Below the pieces are notes generated by a model that was not told where the DNA came from, ran no database searches, and saw only the letters and a program-made list of their open reading frames with translations. Shown piece after piece: positions 27,131 to 35,977 of a stretch of 64,000 bases of DNA; the stretch's first letter is position 1, and the number at the start of each line of letters is the position of its first letter. Source of the stretch: Frankia gtarii (GTDB lineage: Bacteria > Actinomycetota > Actinomycetes > Frankiales > Frankiaceae); NCBI RefSeq assembly GCF_025403375.1, contig NZ_JAMPTM010000007.1:1-64000 (forward strand). Reading direction: 5' to 3'. Both the position numbers and the translations under genes were made by a program.

Positions 27131-27532
27131 TCAGTCCTCGGGCACCGGGGGGTGCCAGAAGTTCTCGAACACGAGGCAGGTCGCGAACACCACGACCATC
27201 GCCAGGCCGAGGACGAGCAGCCAGATCCCGAAGACGAGGCCCATGGCCGCCGTCACCGAGCTCGCGCCGATGAAGAACGGGTAGTAGCTGCCGGGAGTGA
27301 AGTGCCCGAGCTCGCCGGCGCCGTCCGCCACCTCGGCGTCGGGCAGGTCCTGCGGGCGCATGCCGATCCGGCGTCCGGTGAAGATCAGGTAGCCGCCGAC
27401 GAGCAGGCCCAGCCCGGTGGTGAGGGTGAGCGCCGCGGTGCCGGTCGGGTCCTTCGCCCAGAACCAGTAGACCAGCGCCGCAGCTCCGGCGAAGACGCCG
27501 AAGAAGCTGAAGATGATGCCTTCCACCTTCAT
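27131..27532 (-). CDS. ctaF: Cytochrome c oxidase subunit IV, actinobacterial type
   Basis: This 133-residue protein has four predicted helices: IIFSFFGVFAGAAALVYWFW, ALTLTTGLGLLVGGYLIF, FFIGASSVTAAMGLVFGI and LVLGLAMVVVFATCLVF. It has the family marker YFTG/FTPGSYYPF before helix III. It is a small accessory subunit of the aa3 oxidase found only in actinobacteria. The start is 14 bp after the ctaD stop; order ctaC-ctaD-ctaF on the reverse strand. Confidence 0.92.
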   Translation of the reverse strand: MKVEGIIFSFFGVFAGAAALVYWFWAKDPTGTAALTLTTGLGLLVGGYLIFTGRRIGMRPQDLPDAEVADGAGELGHFTPGSYYPFFIGASSVTAAMGLVFGIWLLVLGLAMVVVFATCLVFENFWHPPVPED

Positions 27533-27546
27533 ACGATCACCGTCCC

Positions 27547-29229
27547 CTAACCGATCTCAGGTGTCGCGTGATAATCGACCCGACCGACTGTGGCCGGGAA
27601 GTGCAGGTCGAACGCGGGCCGCTCGGAACGGATCCGCGGCAGCGTCCGGAAGTTGTGCCGCGGCGGCGGGCAGGAGGTCGCCCATTCCAGCGAGTTACCG
27701 TAGCCCCACGGGTCGTCGACGGCGGCGAGCTGACCCTTGCGGTACGAGTGCCACAGGTTGTAGATGAACGGCAGCGTCGACAGGGCCAGCAGGAACGACC
27801 CCGCCGAGGAGACCGTGTTCAGGGTGGTGAAGCCGTCGGACGGCGCGTAGTCGGCGTAGCGCCGCGGCATGCCACGCAGGCCCAGCCAGTGCTGCACCAG
27901 GAACGTGGCGTGGAAGCCGAAGAACACCGTCCAGAAATGAATCTTGCCCAGCCTGTCGTTCATCATCCGGCCCGTGACCTTCGGGAACCAGAAGTAGGTG
28001 CCGGCATAGGCGGCGAACACGACGGTCCCGAAGATCACATAGTGGAAGTGGGCGACGACGAAGTAGCTGTCGCTGACGTGGAAGTCGATCGGCGGGCTGG
28101 CCAGCAGCACTCCGGTCAACCCGCCGAACAGGAAGGTCACCAGGAAGCCGATGGCGAACAGCATCGGCGTCTCGAAGGTGAGCTGCCCGCGCCACATCGT
28201 GCCGATCCAGTTGAAGAACTTGATACCGGTCGGCACCGCGATCAGGAACGACAGGAAGGCAAAGAACGGCAGCAGCACCGCGCCGGTGACGTACATGTGG
28301 TGCGCCCACACCGCGATCGACAGGGCGCCGATGCCGATGGTGGCGTAGACGAGGCCCTTGTAGCCGAACAGCGGCTTGCGGGAGAACACCGGCAGGATCT
28401 CGCTGATGATCCCGAAGAACGGCAGGGCGAGGATGTAGACCTCGGGATGGCCGAAGAACCAGAACAGGTGCTGCCAGAGCAGCGCGCCGCCGTTCGCGGC
28501 GTCGAACACGTGCGCACCGAACCGGCGGTCGGCCTCCAGTGCCAGCAGCGCCGCGGCGAGCACCGGGAACGCGACCAGCACGAGGATCGAGGTGACGAGG
28601 AAGTTCCAGCAGAAGATCGGCAGCCGGAACATCGTCATGCCGGGCGCGCGCAGCGTCAGGATCGTAGTAATCATGTTGACTGCGCCGAGGATGGTGCCGA
28701 GACCGGAGATCGTCAGGCCGACGATCCACAGGTCGGAGCCCGCCCCAGGCGAGTAGACGTCGTTGTTCAGCGGCGAGTAGGCGAACCAGCCGAACGACGC
28801 CGCGCCGTTCGGGGTGAGGAAGCCGGCCACCACCGTGAGGCTGCCGAACAGGAAGAACCAGTACGACAGCGCGTTGAGCCGCGGGAACGCGACGTCCGGC
28901 GAGCCGATCTGCAGCGGCACCAGGAAGTTCGCGTAAGCGAACGCGATCGGCGTCGCGAACATCAGCAGCATCAGCGTGCCGTGCATCGTGAACAGCTGGT
29001 TGTACTGCTCGTTGGAGAAGTACTGCAGGCCCGGCCGCGCAAGCTCGGCCCGCATCATGATGGCCAGGATGCCGGCGAACAGGAAGAACGCGAACGAGGT
29101 CACGAAGTACATGACCGCGATGTCCTTGTGGGACGTCGTGCGCAGATAACCGAGCAGGTTCGTTCGCTTGGTTAGGTGGGGTTGCTCGGGCTCGGCGTGG
29201 CCGACGCCCTGTTCTTGCACGAGGGTCAC
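27547..29229 (-). CDS. ctaD: Cytochrome c oxidase subunit I
   Basis: The 560-residue haem-copper catalytic subunit reduces oxygen to water and pumps protons. The active-site signature [14 protein letters not shown] with the His-Tyr cross-link pair, the CuB His pair in WAHHMY, and the haem a/a3 His pair in [13 protein letters not shown] are all present. The K-channel Lys region and SPPIDFH motifs are intact. Twelve helices are evident. GTG 29229 overlaps the ctaC stop by 4 bp (GTGA). Confidence 0.96.
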   Translation of the reverse strand: MTLVQEQGVGHAEPEQPHLTKRTNLLGYLRTTSHKDIAVMYFVTSFAFFLFAGILAIMMRAELARPGLQYFSNEQYNQLFTMHGTLMLLMFATPIAFAYANFLVPLQIGSPDVAFPRLNALSYWFFLFGSLTVVAGFLTPNGAASFGWFAYSPLNNDVYSPGAGSDLWIVGLTISGLGTILGAVNMITTILTLRAPGMTMFRLPIFCWNFLVTSILVLVAFPVLAAALLALEADRRFGAHVFDAANGGALLWQHLFWFFGHPEVYILALPFFGIISEILPVFSRKPLFGYKGLVYATIGIGALSIAVWAHHMYVTGAVLLPFFAFLSFLIAVPTGIKFFNWIGTMWRGQLTFETPMLFAIGFLVTFLFGGLTGVLLASPPIDFHVSDSYFVVAHFHYVIFGTVVFAAYAGTYFWFPKVTGRMMNDRLGKIHFWTVFFGFHATFLVQHWLGLRGMPRRYADYAPSDGFTTLNTVSSAGSFLLALSTLPFIYNLWHSYRKGQLAAVDDPWGYGNSLEWATSCPPPRHNFRTLPRIRSERPAFDLHFPATVGRVDYHATPEIG

Positions 29230-30203
29230 TGTCCGCTCCCGGTGGTGGCAGTGGTTGCGGTGCTGGCGGCGGCGGTCGTCGTCCCGCCGGACGTCGACGG
29301 AACGGGGGCGTTCTGCCGCTCCGAGATGAACCTGTCGTACTCGTCCTGCGGCACGACCTTCACGTAGAAGTTCATCCGGTCGTGATCGGTCCCGCAGAGC
29401 TCGGCGCAGCGACCGATGAAGGTACCGGTCTTGGTCACGGTGAGCTCGAACTGGTTGACCCGACCGGGCACGACGTCCCGCTTGAACAGGAACTCGGGCA
29501 CCCAGAAGGAATGGATGACGTCCGGCGAGGACTCTTCGAACCGGATGGAGCGGTTCTGCGGCAGGACCAGCACCGCGGGCTCACCGGGCCGGCCGGTGAC
29601 CTCGATCTGGTTCGGCCCCTTGTGGCCCGCGCCCGGGTCGAGGTACTTGAACTGCCAGTTCCACCGGAAGCCGATGACGTCCACCGTGACGTCCGGGTGG
29701 GCCGAAAGCTTTGTGATCTTCGACTCGTCGCGCGCGGTGTAATAGAACATCGCACCCACGATCACGACGGGAACGACGGTGTACAGGATCTCGACGGGCA
29801 GGTTGTAGCGAATCTGCCGCGGGAGCACGTCGCTGCGCTTGCGGAAGGCGACGACCGCGTAGAGGATCATGCCCCAGACGACCACGCCGACAATCAACGC
29901 GGCGATCGCCGAGCCCTGCCAGATATTGAGCAGCCGCGGGGTGTGGTTGGTCACACCGTCCGGGTAGCCAAAGTTGGGTTTGTCGCAGGCGGTCGCCGCG
30001 ATCCCCACGACGGCAAGCGTGCCGACCAGGCGCAGGGGTCGGCGACCCGGCCGCGCCCGTCGCCTCTCATGGGCGCCGACCGTGCCAACCGCCTCGACCG
30101 CGTCGTTCGCGACCCCGCCCGCGCTGCCAGAGTCAGCCGGCGTCGTCGGCGTGTCCTCGACATCCGCGACCGACGGCCGGGTCCGACCGAAGGATCTCCT
30201 CAC
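29226..30203 (-). CDS. ctaC: Cytochrome c oxidase subunit II
   Basis: The 325-residue subunit II has a lipoprotein-like signal ([20 protein letters not shown]), two membrane hairpin helices ([19 protein letters not shown] and [18 protein letters not shown]), and an exported CuA domain with the ligand set [12 protein letters not shown] plus the upstream His in [12 protein letters not shown]. It accepts electrons from QcrC. GTG 30203 follows GGAGG at 9 bases and is preferred; the frame is open to 30317, giving a longer cytoplasmic tail in which MAFLGL would be an alternative. Stop overlaps ctaD by 4 bp. Confidence 0.93.
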   Translation of the reverse strand: MRRSFGRTRPSVADVEDTPTTPADSGSAGGVANDAVEAVGTVGAHERRRARPGRRPLRLVGTLAVVGIAATACDKPNFGYPDGVTNHTPRLLNIWQGSAIAALIVGVVVWGMILYAVVAFRKRSDVLPRQIRYNLPVEILYTVVPVVIVGAMFYYTARDESKITKLSAHPDVTVDVIGFRWNWQFKYLDPGAGHKGPNQIEVTGRPGEPAVLVLPQNRSIRFEESSPDVIHSFWVPEFLFKRDVVPGRVNQFELTVTKTGTFIGRCAELCGTDHDRMNFYVKVVPQDEYDRFISERQNAPVPSTSGGTTTAAASTATTATTGSGQ

Positions 30204-30382
30204 CAGGTCCTGCCTCCCACGACTAGCGGCCCGCGTCGACGGGGCGGAGGCTGTCCGCCGCCATCCGCGAAGCCCCAGAAACGCCATGTCAACCCGGTCG
30301 ATCCCTCCGGACGACATGCTGTCTTCGACACGCTGTAGATGGTGCGGCAGCAGCGTATCTCAGCGGCCCGGCAGCTTCTCGC

Positions 30383-30406
30383 CACAGGCCCCATCAAGGG
30401 CCTGTG
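30383..30406. repeat. 9-bp inverted repeat between ctaC and cysteine desulfurase
   Basis: CACAGGCCC (30383-30391) and GGGCCTGTG (30398-30406) are perfect arms around a 6-base loop, 43 bp upstream of the GTG at 30450. It may be an operator or a leader hairpin for the rightward gene; it could also separate the divergent ctaC promoter. Unresolved. Confidence 0.5.
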
Positions 30407-30449
30407 ACGCACGACCCCTCAGGGCCCGCCACGGCGTAGCGTCACACCC

Positions 30450-31598
30450 GTGTCGACCTATCTCGACCATGCGTCGGCCACGCCCCTGCACCCCGCGGCG
30501 CGCGACGCCCTCAGGGTGGCGCTTCAGGACGGCTGGGCGGATCCGGCCCGGCTTTACCGGGAGGGCCGGCGCGCCCGGATGCTGCTGGACGCGGCCCGCG
30601 AGACGGTCGCAGGGGTCCTCGGCACCCGGCCCGACGAGGTCAGCTTCGCGGCGAGCGGGACCGCGGCGGCCACGCTCGCGTTGCTCGGCACCGCGGCGGC
30701 CCGCCGCCGCGCCGGCGATGTGATCATGGTGAGCGCGGTCGAGCACTCCAGCGTGCTGCATGCGGCGCAGCACCACGAACAGGCCGGCGGGCGGCTCGTA
30801 GAGGTGGGGGTCGACCGCTTCGGGCGGGTGGATCCGGCCGCGTTCGCGCCGGTTCCCGGCACCGCCGTCGCCAGCCTCCAACATGCCAACCACGAGGTCG
30901 GCACCGTCCAGCCGGTCGCCGAGGTCGCCGAGCGCCTGCATGCCGCGGGCGTCCCGCTGCACACCGACGCCGCCGTGACGGTCGGCCGGGTGCCCGTCGA
31001 CCTGGGCGTGCTCGGCGCGGACCTGCTGACCGCCAGCGCCCACAAGTTCGGCGGCCCGGCCGGGGTGGGCATCCTCGCGGTGCGCACGGGAACCCGCTGG
31101 CGCAGCCCCTGGCCGGCCGACGAGCGCGAGGGCGGACGGGTCGCCGGCTATCCGAACGTCCCCTCGATCGTGGCCGCCGCCGCCGCACTGGCCGCCCGCA
31201 CGGCGGAGCTCGCGGCGGAGGGCCCACGGCTGGCCGGCTACGTCCGTGATCTGCGGCGTCGGCTGCCCGACCTCATCGACGGGGTGGAGCTGCTCGGCGA
31301 TCCGGACCGGGCCCCGACTGCGCCGCACATCACCGCGTTCTCCTGCCTGTACGTCGAGGGCGAGGCGCTGCTGACCGAGCTGGACCGGGCCGGCATCGCG
31401 GTCAGCTCCGGGTCGAGCTGCACCTCCGACACCCTGACCCCGAGCCACGTGCTGGTCGCGATGGGCGCGCTGACCCACGGGAACCTGCGGGTGTCGTTCG
31501 GCCGCGATTCCACCCAGGCCGACCTCGACGCCCTCCTCGAGGTCCTGCCAGGCGTCGTGCGAGCCGTACGGGCGCGACTCGGGGCGGACGAGCTGTGA
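30450..31598 (+). CDS. Cysteine desulfurase (NifS/IscS-like, class V aminotransferase)
   Basis: The 382-residue PLP enzyme removes sulfur from cysteine as a persulfide. Motifs: TYLDHASATPLHPAARDAL at the start, the PLP Lys in TASAHKFGGPAG, the cofactor His in AVEHSSVLHA, and the catalytic loop Cys in SSGSSCTSD. The C-terminal GNLRVSFGRDST is typical. A TusA-like sulfur carrier starts 166 bp downstream, so the pair may supply sulfur for thiolation, cofactor or Fe-S assembly. In other actinobacteria a related gene precedes mnmA, which is not present here. Confidence 0.85.
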   Translation: MSTYLDHASATPLHPAARDALRVALQDGWADPARLYREGRRARMLLDAARETVAGVLGTRPDEVSFAASGTAAATLALLGTAAARRRAGDVIMVSAVEHSSVLHAAQHHEQAGGRLVEVGVDRFGRVDPAAFAPVPGTAVASLQHANHEVGTVQPVAEVAERLHAAGVPLHTDAAVTVGRVPVDLGVLGADLLTASAHKFGGPAGVGILAVRTGTRWRSPWPADEREGGRVAGYPNVPSIVAAAAALAARTAELAAEGPRLAGYVRDLRRRLPDLIDGVELLGDPDRAPTAPHITAFSCLYVEGEALLTELDRAGIAVSSGSSCTSDTLTPSHVLVAMGALTHGNLRVSFGRDSTQADLDALLEVLPGVVRAVRARLGADEL

Positions 31599-31764
31599 CC
31601 GGTTGGCCCAGGACGCCGCGACATGCGGCCGGTCGGCCCGGGACGGCGGGCCCGGCAGCCGGGCGACCAACGTCACCCGGATCCACCGACGCCCGGCCCG
31701 GCACGGAACGGCACGTGACCGGCCGGCGCGCGACCGGCCGGGTGGGCAGGGAGATGGGCCGGCG

Positions 31765-32049
31765 ATGACCACCGACAGGCCGGCTGACACCGGAACGGGG
31801 CCCGATCGGGCCATCGCCGCGCCGGCGGGCACGGTGGACTCCCGTGGCCGGCGCTGCCCACTGCCGATCATCGACCTCGCCCGCGCCTTCGGCTCGGTGG
31901 CGCCCGGCGACACCGTCACCCTCTGGGCGGACGATCCGGCCGCCGGCCCAGACGTGGCGGCCTGGTGCCGGCTGCGGGGTCAGCTCCTGGTCGCGGTGCG
32001 CCCGCTGCCGGCCGGCGGCGAGGAGTTCGTCATCCGACGCCTCGCCTGA
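31765..32049 (+). CDS. TusA-like sulfur carrier protein
   Basis: The 94-residue protein shows the TusA core: VDSRGRRCPLPIIDLARAF with the persulfide-carrying Cys in CPxP, then VTLWADDPAAGPDVAAWCRL and the final GGEEFVIRRL strand. An extra Cys (WCRL) is the position often seen as CxxxxG in relatives. It probably relays sulfur from the upstream cysteine desulfurase. ATG 31765 follows GAGATGGG; the frame is open to 31603 but upstream residues are Arg-rich. Confidence 0.78.
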   Translation: MTTDRPADTGTGPDRAIAAPAGTVDSRGRRCPLPIIDLARAFGSVAPGDTVTLWADDPAAGPDVAAWCRLRGQLLVAVRPLPAGGEEFVIRRLA

Positions 32050-32068
32050 ACCCGGCCGCCGAAGCGGC

Positions 32069-33049
32069 TCAGATCACGGGCAGGTGCTCGGCGATCTGGG
32101 CGGCCGCGTCGGCGCCGTAGGCCTCGGTGATCCGCTTGAGCATGTCGGACGGCTCGGCCGTGTACTCCTGCGGGCCGAGAGTCTCCAGCACCAGAGTGGC
32201 GAGCAGGCAGCCCACCTGGGCGGAGCGTTCGAGCGGCAGCTCCCACGACAGCCCGGCGAAGAAGCCGGCGCGAAACGCGTCACCGACACCCGTCGGGTCC
32301 GGGGTAGCCCGCGCGGGCACCACGGGGACGCGAATCGGGTCGCTCTCCGGCGCCTCGATCACCACGCCGTCCTTGCCGTGGGTGGTGACCCGCACACCGA
32401 CCTTCGCCAGGATCTCCGCGTCGCTCCAGCCGGACTTGCTCGCCAGCAGCGCCTTTTCGTACTCGTTGCAGAACAGGTAGGCCGCGCCGTCGACGAGCTC
32501 GCGGATCTGCGGGCCGTCCAGCAGCGCCAACTGCTGGGACGGGTCGGCGGCGAAGGCGTAGCCGCGTTCACGGCACTCCCGGCTGTGCCGCACCATCGCG
32601 TCCGGGCTGTTCGGACTGATGATCACGATGTCCAGCCCGCCGAAACGGTCCGCGATCGGCCCGAGCTCGATCTCGGCGGCCTCGTTCATCGCCCCCGGAT
32701 AGAAGGAGGCGATCTGGTTGAGATCCTCGTCGGTGGTGCAGATGAAACGGGCCGTATGCGCGATCTCACTGACCCGGACGGCGGTGGTGTCCACGCCGTG
32801 CCGGTCGAGCCAGGAACGATAGTCGCCGAAGTCCTCCCCGACGGCACCGACGAGGATCGGGTGCAGGCCGAGCCGGCCCAGACCGAATGCGATGTTGGCC
32901 GCCACCCCACCGCGGCGGATCACGAGTTCGTCGACGAGGAAGGACAGCGACACGCTGTGGAGCTGGTCGGCGAGCAGCTGCTCGGCGAACCGCCCCGGAA
33001 AGCGCATGAGGTGGTCGGTGGCAATGGAACCCGTCACGGCAATACGCAC
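32069..33049 (-). CDS. adoK: Adenosine kinase, PfkB family
   Basis: The 326-residue kinase phosphorylates adenosine to AMP (purine salvage) by analogy with mycobacterial AdoK (Rv2202c), which it resembles throughout: RIAVTGSIATDHLMRFPGRF, SFLVDELVIRRGGVAANIAF, HTARFICTTDEDLNQIASFY, AADPSQQLALL. The PfkB signature with the catalytic base is DPTGVGDAFRAGFFAG. GTG 33049 aligns with the Rv2202c start; an in-frame GTG at 33070 is possible. The adoK-erpA neighbourhood is also mycobacterial-like. Confidence 0.88.
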   Translation of the reverse strand: MRIAVTGSIATDHLMRFPGRFAEQLLADQLHSVSLSFLVDELVIRRGGVAANIAFGLGRLGLHPILVGAVGEDFGDYRSWLDRHGVDTTAVRVSEIAHTARFICTTDEDLNQIASFYPGAMNEAAEIELGPIADRFGGLDIVIISPNSPDAMVRHSRECRERGYAFAADPSQQLALLDGPQIRELVDGAAYLFCNEYEKALLASKSGWSDAEILAKVGVRVTTHGKDGVVIEAPESDPIRVPVVPARATPDPTGVGDAFRAGFFAGLSWELPLERSAQVGCLLATLVLETLGPQEYTAEPSDMLKRITEAYGADAAAQIAEHLPVI

Positions 33050-33096
33050 GATCGTGGAGCCTACCGTCACCCGACCCAGCCCGGAGCAGCCGGGAG

Positions 33097-33144
33097 ACGA
33101 AGAAGCCCGGCCCGACCGTGGTGGCTCGAGCCGGGCTTCTTCGT
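33097..33144 (-). terminator. 15-bp perfect hairpin downstream of erpA
   Basis: ACGAAGAAGCCCGGC (33097-33111) and GCCGGGCTTCTTCGT (33130-33144) are perfectly complementary with an 18-base loop. It lies between erpA and adoK, both leftward, and probably terminates erpA transcription 120 bp beyond its stop. Confidence 0.7.
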
Positions 33145-33264
33145 CAGGATCTATGTCGCGGCGTCGTCGGGATGCCGACTACGACCCCCCGTGCCGCTGG
33201 TGAGAGGAATGCACCAGGGTCAGGGGCGGTCACGAACGGCACACAGGGGCGACCGCTCAGTCGA

Positions 33265-33627
33265 TCAGTGGAACGAGTCGCCGCAGGCGCAGGAACCCTG
33301 CGCGTTCGGGTTGTCGATGGTGAAGCCCTGCTTCTCGATGGTGTCGACGAAGTCAATCGTCGCACCGCCGAGGTACGGGGAGCTCATCCGGTCAAGGACG
33401 ACCTTGACACCGGAGAAGTCCAGGACGGTGTCACCGTCGAGGGAGCGCTCGTCGAAGAAGAGCTGGTAGCGCATTCCGGAGCAGCCCCCGGGCTGCACCG
33501 CGATGCGCAGCTTGAGGTCATCGCGGCCCTCCTGCTCCAGCAGGTTCTTGACCTTGCCGGCAGCCATGTCGGTGAGGTTGACGGTCGAGGACTGCGTCGC
33601 GGTCTCCGTCGTGTCCTGAACGGTCAT
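33265..33627 (-). CDS. erpA: Iron-sulfur cluster insertion protein, A-type carrier
   Basis: The 120-residue HesB/IscA-type protein delivers Fe-S clusters to apo-proteins. The three cluster cysteines are present: Cys in QPGGCSGMRYQLFF and the C-terminal pair in CACGDSFH. The family segment DSPxxLGGATIDFVDTIEKQGF is visible in SSPYLGGATIDFVDTIEKQG. ATG 33627 follows AGGAGT. The position next to adoK matches Rv2204c in mycobacteria. Confidence 0.93.
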   Translation of the reverse strand: MTVQDTTETATQSSTVNLTDMAAGKVKNLLEQEGRDDLKLRIAVQPGGCSGMRYQLFFDERSLDGDTVLDFSGVKVVLDRMSSPYLGGATIDFVDTIEKQGFTIDNPNAQGSCACGDSFH

Positions 33628-33863
33628 AAGGACTACTCCTGCCCTTGCTGGACGTGCCTGGCGTACCAGGCTCACTGGTTCCGGTCGGGTACTGCGCTTC
33701 CGGTCGGTTGCATCCGGTCGGGTACTGCCTGCAACCAGCCGAGTCGCCTCGGCCGGCGCCTCGGACACGGCACAGCGTCTGCGCCGACGTTCATGCTCAA
33801 CACCATGGGACTGGATCCGCTTCCCATCGTAGCGACGCCATCGGGACCCGGCCATGGTGCCGA

Positions 33864-33878
33864 CTCGTGGGCCACGAG
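33864..33878. promoter_or_regulatory. 15-bp palindrome upstream of nadA
   Basis: CTCGTGGGCCACGAG has perfect 7-bp arms around one G. It could be an operator for nadA or erpA. No regulator for NAD synthesis is encoded in the window, so the cognate protein is unknown. Confidence 0.4.
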
Positions 33879-33902
33879 ACGCCGATCACCTCAGGTCACA
33901 TT

Positions 33903-33918
33903 CGTGACTGTGTTCACG
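33903..33918. promoter_or_regulatory. CRP-like binding site
   Basis: CGTGACTGTGTTCACG fits the CRP pattern GTGA-N6-TCAC with perfect half-sites, including the outer C and G favoured by mycobacterial CRP. It lies 185 bp upstream of nadA. No crp gene is in the window. Confidence 0.45.
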
Positions 33919-34102
33919 CTCATGACGGAACCAGACCGGCAACCCGGACAAGCCGGCGTCCGACCGGCGGAGCTCCGCATACGATGGCCGCGGGGAGTTA
34001 GAGTCTCATCGACCATTCGCGGACGGCCCCGGCGGGATCGCCGGTCGGTCGGCGCGGACGACCAGGCGGCCAGGCTGCGGGCCGGTCGACCGGAGGAGCG
34101 CC

Positions 34103-35308
34103 ATGACCATCAATCCGACCCTGGGTGGGGATCCGGCCCTCGCGCAGGTGGGCGTCGCCCCGTCTCCCCTGGCCCTGCTGCTGCTCGGCCGCGGGTCGGA
34201 TCCGGCGAGCGAGCGTGGCGTCGACTGCCCCGGGGAGTTGCCTCCCGCCGCGGACCCCACCCTCGCGGCCCGCGCCGCCGCCGCAAAGACCGCGCTCGGT
34301 GACCGGGTCTTCATCCTGGGGCATCACTACCAGCGCGACGAGGTCATCACATTCGCCGATGTGACCGGCGACTCGTTCAAGCTCGCCCAGCAGGCCGCCG
34401 CCCGCCCTCAGGCCGAGGCAATCATCTTCTGCGGCGTGCACTTCATGGCGGAGAGCGCCGACATCCTCACCGGCGCGCACCAGCGGGTCATCCTGCCCGA
34501 TCTCGCCGCCGGCTGCTCGATGGCCGACATGGCCACCGCCGAGCAGGTCGAGCAGGCCTGGGACGACCTGCTCGACGCCGGCGTCGCCGCGGACACCGTC
34601 CCGGTCAGCTACATGAACTCCTCGGCCGCCATCAAGGCGTTCACCGGCCGCCACGGCGGCACGATCTGCACCTCCTCGAACGCCCGGCGGGCGCTGGAGT
34701 GGGCGTTCGGCGAGCGCGGCGGGACGAAGGTGCTGTTTCTGCCCGACCAGCACCTCGGGCGCAACACCGCCGTCGGCGAGCTGGGGATGACCGAGGCGGA
34801 CTGCGTCGTCTACGACCCGCACCGGCCCGGCGGCGGACTGACCCACCGCCAGCTGCGCGAGGCAAAGATGATCCTCTGGCGCGGGCACTGCTCGGTGCAC
34901 GGGCGCTTCACCCGCGACAGCGTGGACGAGGTGCGCGCCCGCGTCCCCGGAGTCACCGTGCTCGCGCACCCGGAGTGCCGCCGGGAGGTCGTCACCGCGG
35001 CCGACCTGGTCGGCTCCACGGAATACATCATCTCCGTCGTCGACGCCGCCCCGGCCGGCGCGGCGTTCGCCATCGGCACCGAGCTGAACCTCGTGCGGCG
35101 GCTGGCGAAGCGGCACCCCGACAAGACCATCGTCTTCCTGGACCGTACGGTGTGTTTCTGCTCCACCATGAACCGGATCGACATGCCGCACCTCGTCTGG
35201 GCGCTGGAGTCACTCGTCCGCGGCGAGACGGTCAACCAGATCGCCGTCGACCCGGACGTGGCCACCTTTGCCCGGAAGGCACTCGATCAGATGTTGGCAC
35301 TGCCCTGA
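34103..35308 (+). CDS. nadA: Quinolinate synthase A
   Basis: The 401-residue enzyme condenses iminoaspartate and dihydroxyacetone phosphate to quinolinate, the first committed step of NAD synthesis. The three [4Fe-4S] cysteines lie in IIFCGVHFMAESADI, AHPECRREVV and RTVCFCSTMNRIDM. The substrate His/Tyr set is in LGHHYQRDEVI and YMNSSAAIKAF. nadB and nadC are not adjacent. ATG 34103 is preceded by GGAGGAGCGCC, a good site. It overlaps the next gene by 1 base. Confidence 0.94.
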   Translation: MTINPTLGGDPALAQVGVAPSPLALLLLGRGSDPASERGVDCPGELPPAADPTLAARAAAAKTALGDRVFILGHHYQRDEVITFADVTGDSFKLAQQAAARPQAEAIIFCGVHFMAESADILTGAHQRVILPDLAAGCSMADMATAEQVEQAWDDLLDAGVAADTVPVSYMNSSAAIKAFTGRHGGTICTSSNARRALEWAFGERGGTKVLFLPDQHLGRNTAVGELGMTEADCVVYDPHRPGGGLTHRQLREAKMILWRGHCSVHGRFTRDSVDEVRARVPGVTVLAHPECRREVVTAADLVGSTEYIISVVDAAPAGAAFAIGTELNLVRRLAKRHPDKTIVFLDRTVCFCSTMNRIDMPHLVWALESLVRGETVNQIAVDPDVATFARKALDQMLALP

Positions 35309-35922
35309 TGGCCCTGCTGAAGCGGCGTGGCCCCGCCGAGGTCGACGCCGAACCGCTCGCCGAGCAGGTCGAACCGGTCGAGCTGGACCCGTCGGCCGAC
35401 CCGCGGCGCACCGCGGCGAAGGGGCGGCCCACGCCGAAGCGCTCGGACGCCCGGGCCTCCCGGGGCAAGAGCGCCGCGCCCACGGGCAAGGGTGCGAGCC
35501 GCCAGGACGCCAAGTCCTCCCGGCGCCGGCAGAGCCAGGAGTACCGGGCGGCGATGATGTCCGGGGACGTCAGCCGGCTGCCGCCGCGCGAACGGGCCCC
35601 GGAGCGGGTGCTGGCCCGCGACCTCGTTGACACCCGGATCACCGTCGGGCCGTTCTTCCTGGTGGCCGCCGTCGTCTACTTCGTCGGCGGGCTGATCCCG
35701 AACGGCGTCGTGCGGCTCGCCGCGACCCTGCTGATGCTGATCGGCATCATCGCGGTCGTCGTCGACTCGATCGTGCTCTCCTGGCAGGTCAGCCGCAAGG
35801 TCGCCGAGCGCTACCCGGACTCGCGGGTGCGGGTGCGCGCCTACGCGGCGCAGCGGGCCCTGCTGCCGCGACGGTGGCGCCTGCCCCGGCCTCGGGTGTC
35901 TCGCGGCGACTCGCGGCACTAG
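35308..35922 (+). CDS. DUF3043 membrane protein
   Basis: The 204-residue protein has a charged Arg/Lys-rich cytoplasmic N-terminus with a RRRQSQEYRAAMMSGDVSRL segment, the family core LPPRERAPERVLARDLVDTR, and two helices (FFLVAAVVYFVGGLIP and LMLIGIIAVVVDSIVL). The C-terminus is Arg-rich. DUF3043 is conserved in actinobacteria beside cobT or pepA (compare Rv2206) but has no known function. The ATG shares one base with the nadA stop, so translation may be coupled. Confidence 0.85.
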   Translation: MALLKRRGPAEVDAEPLAEQVEPVELDPSADPRRTAAKGRPTPKRSDARASRGKSAAPTGKGASRQDAKSSRRRQSQEYRAAMMSGDVSRLPPRERAPERVLARDLVDTRITVGPFFLVAAVVYFVGGLIPNGVVRLAATLLMLIGIIAVVVDSIVLSWQVSRKVAERYPDSRVRVRAYAAQRALLPRRWRLPRPRVSRGDSRH

Positions 35923-35977
35923 TCCGCTCACCGGTATGTGCATCCCCTTCCGGGTGGGTCCGTCGTAGGTTTGTGAC

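Larger units (their letters stand above)
33628..34102. other. Divergent control region of erpA and nadA
   Basis: These 475 bp contain no gene but several structured elements. TCCGGTCGGGTACTGC occurs twice (33680-33695 and 33713-33728) with a partial third copy between. The perfect palindrome CTCGTGG-G-CCACGAG lies at 33864-33878 and a CRP-type site at 33903-33918. A TACGAT hexamer about 130 bp before nadA could be a -10. Both divergent genes depend on Fe-S chemistry. Confidence 0.55.
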
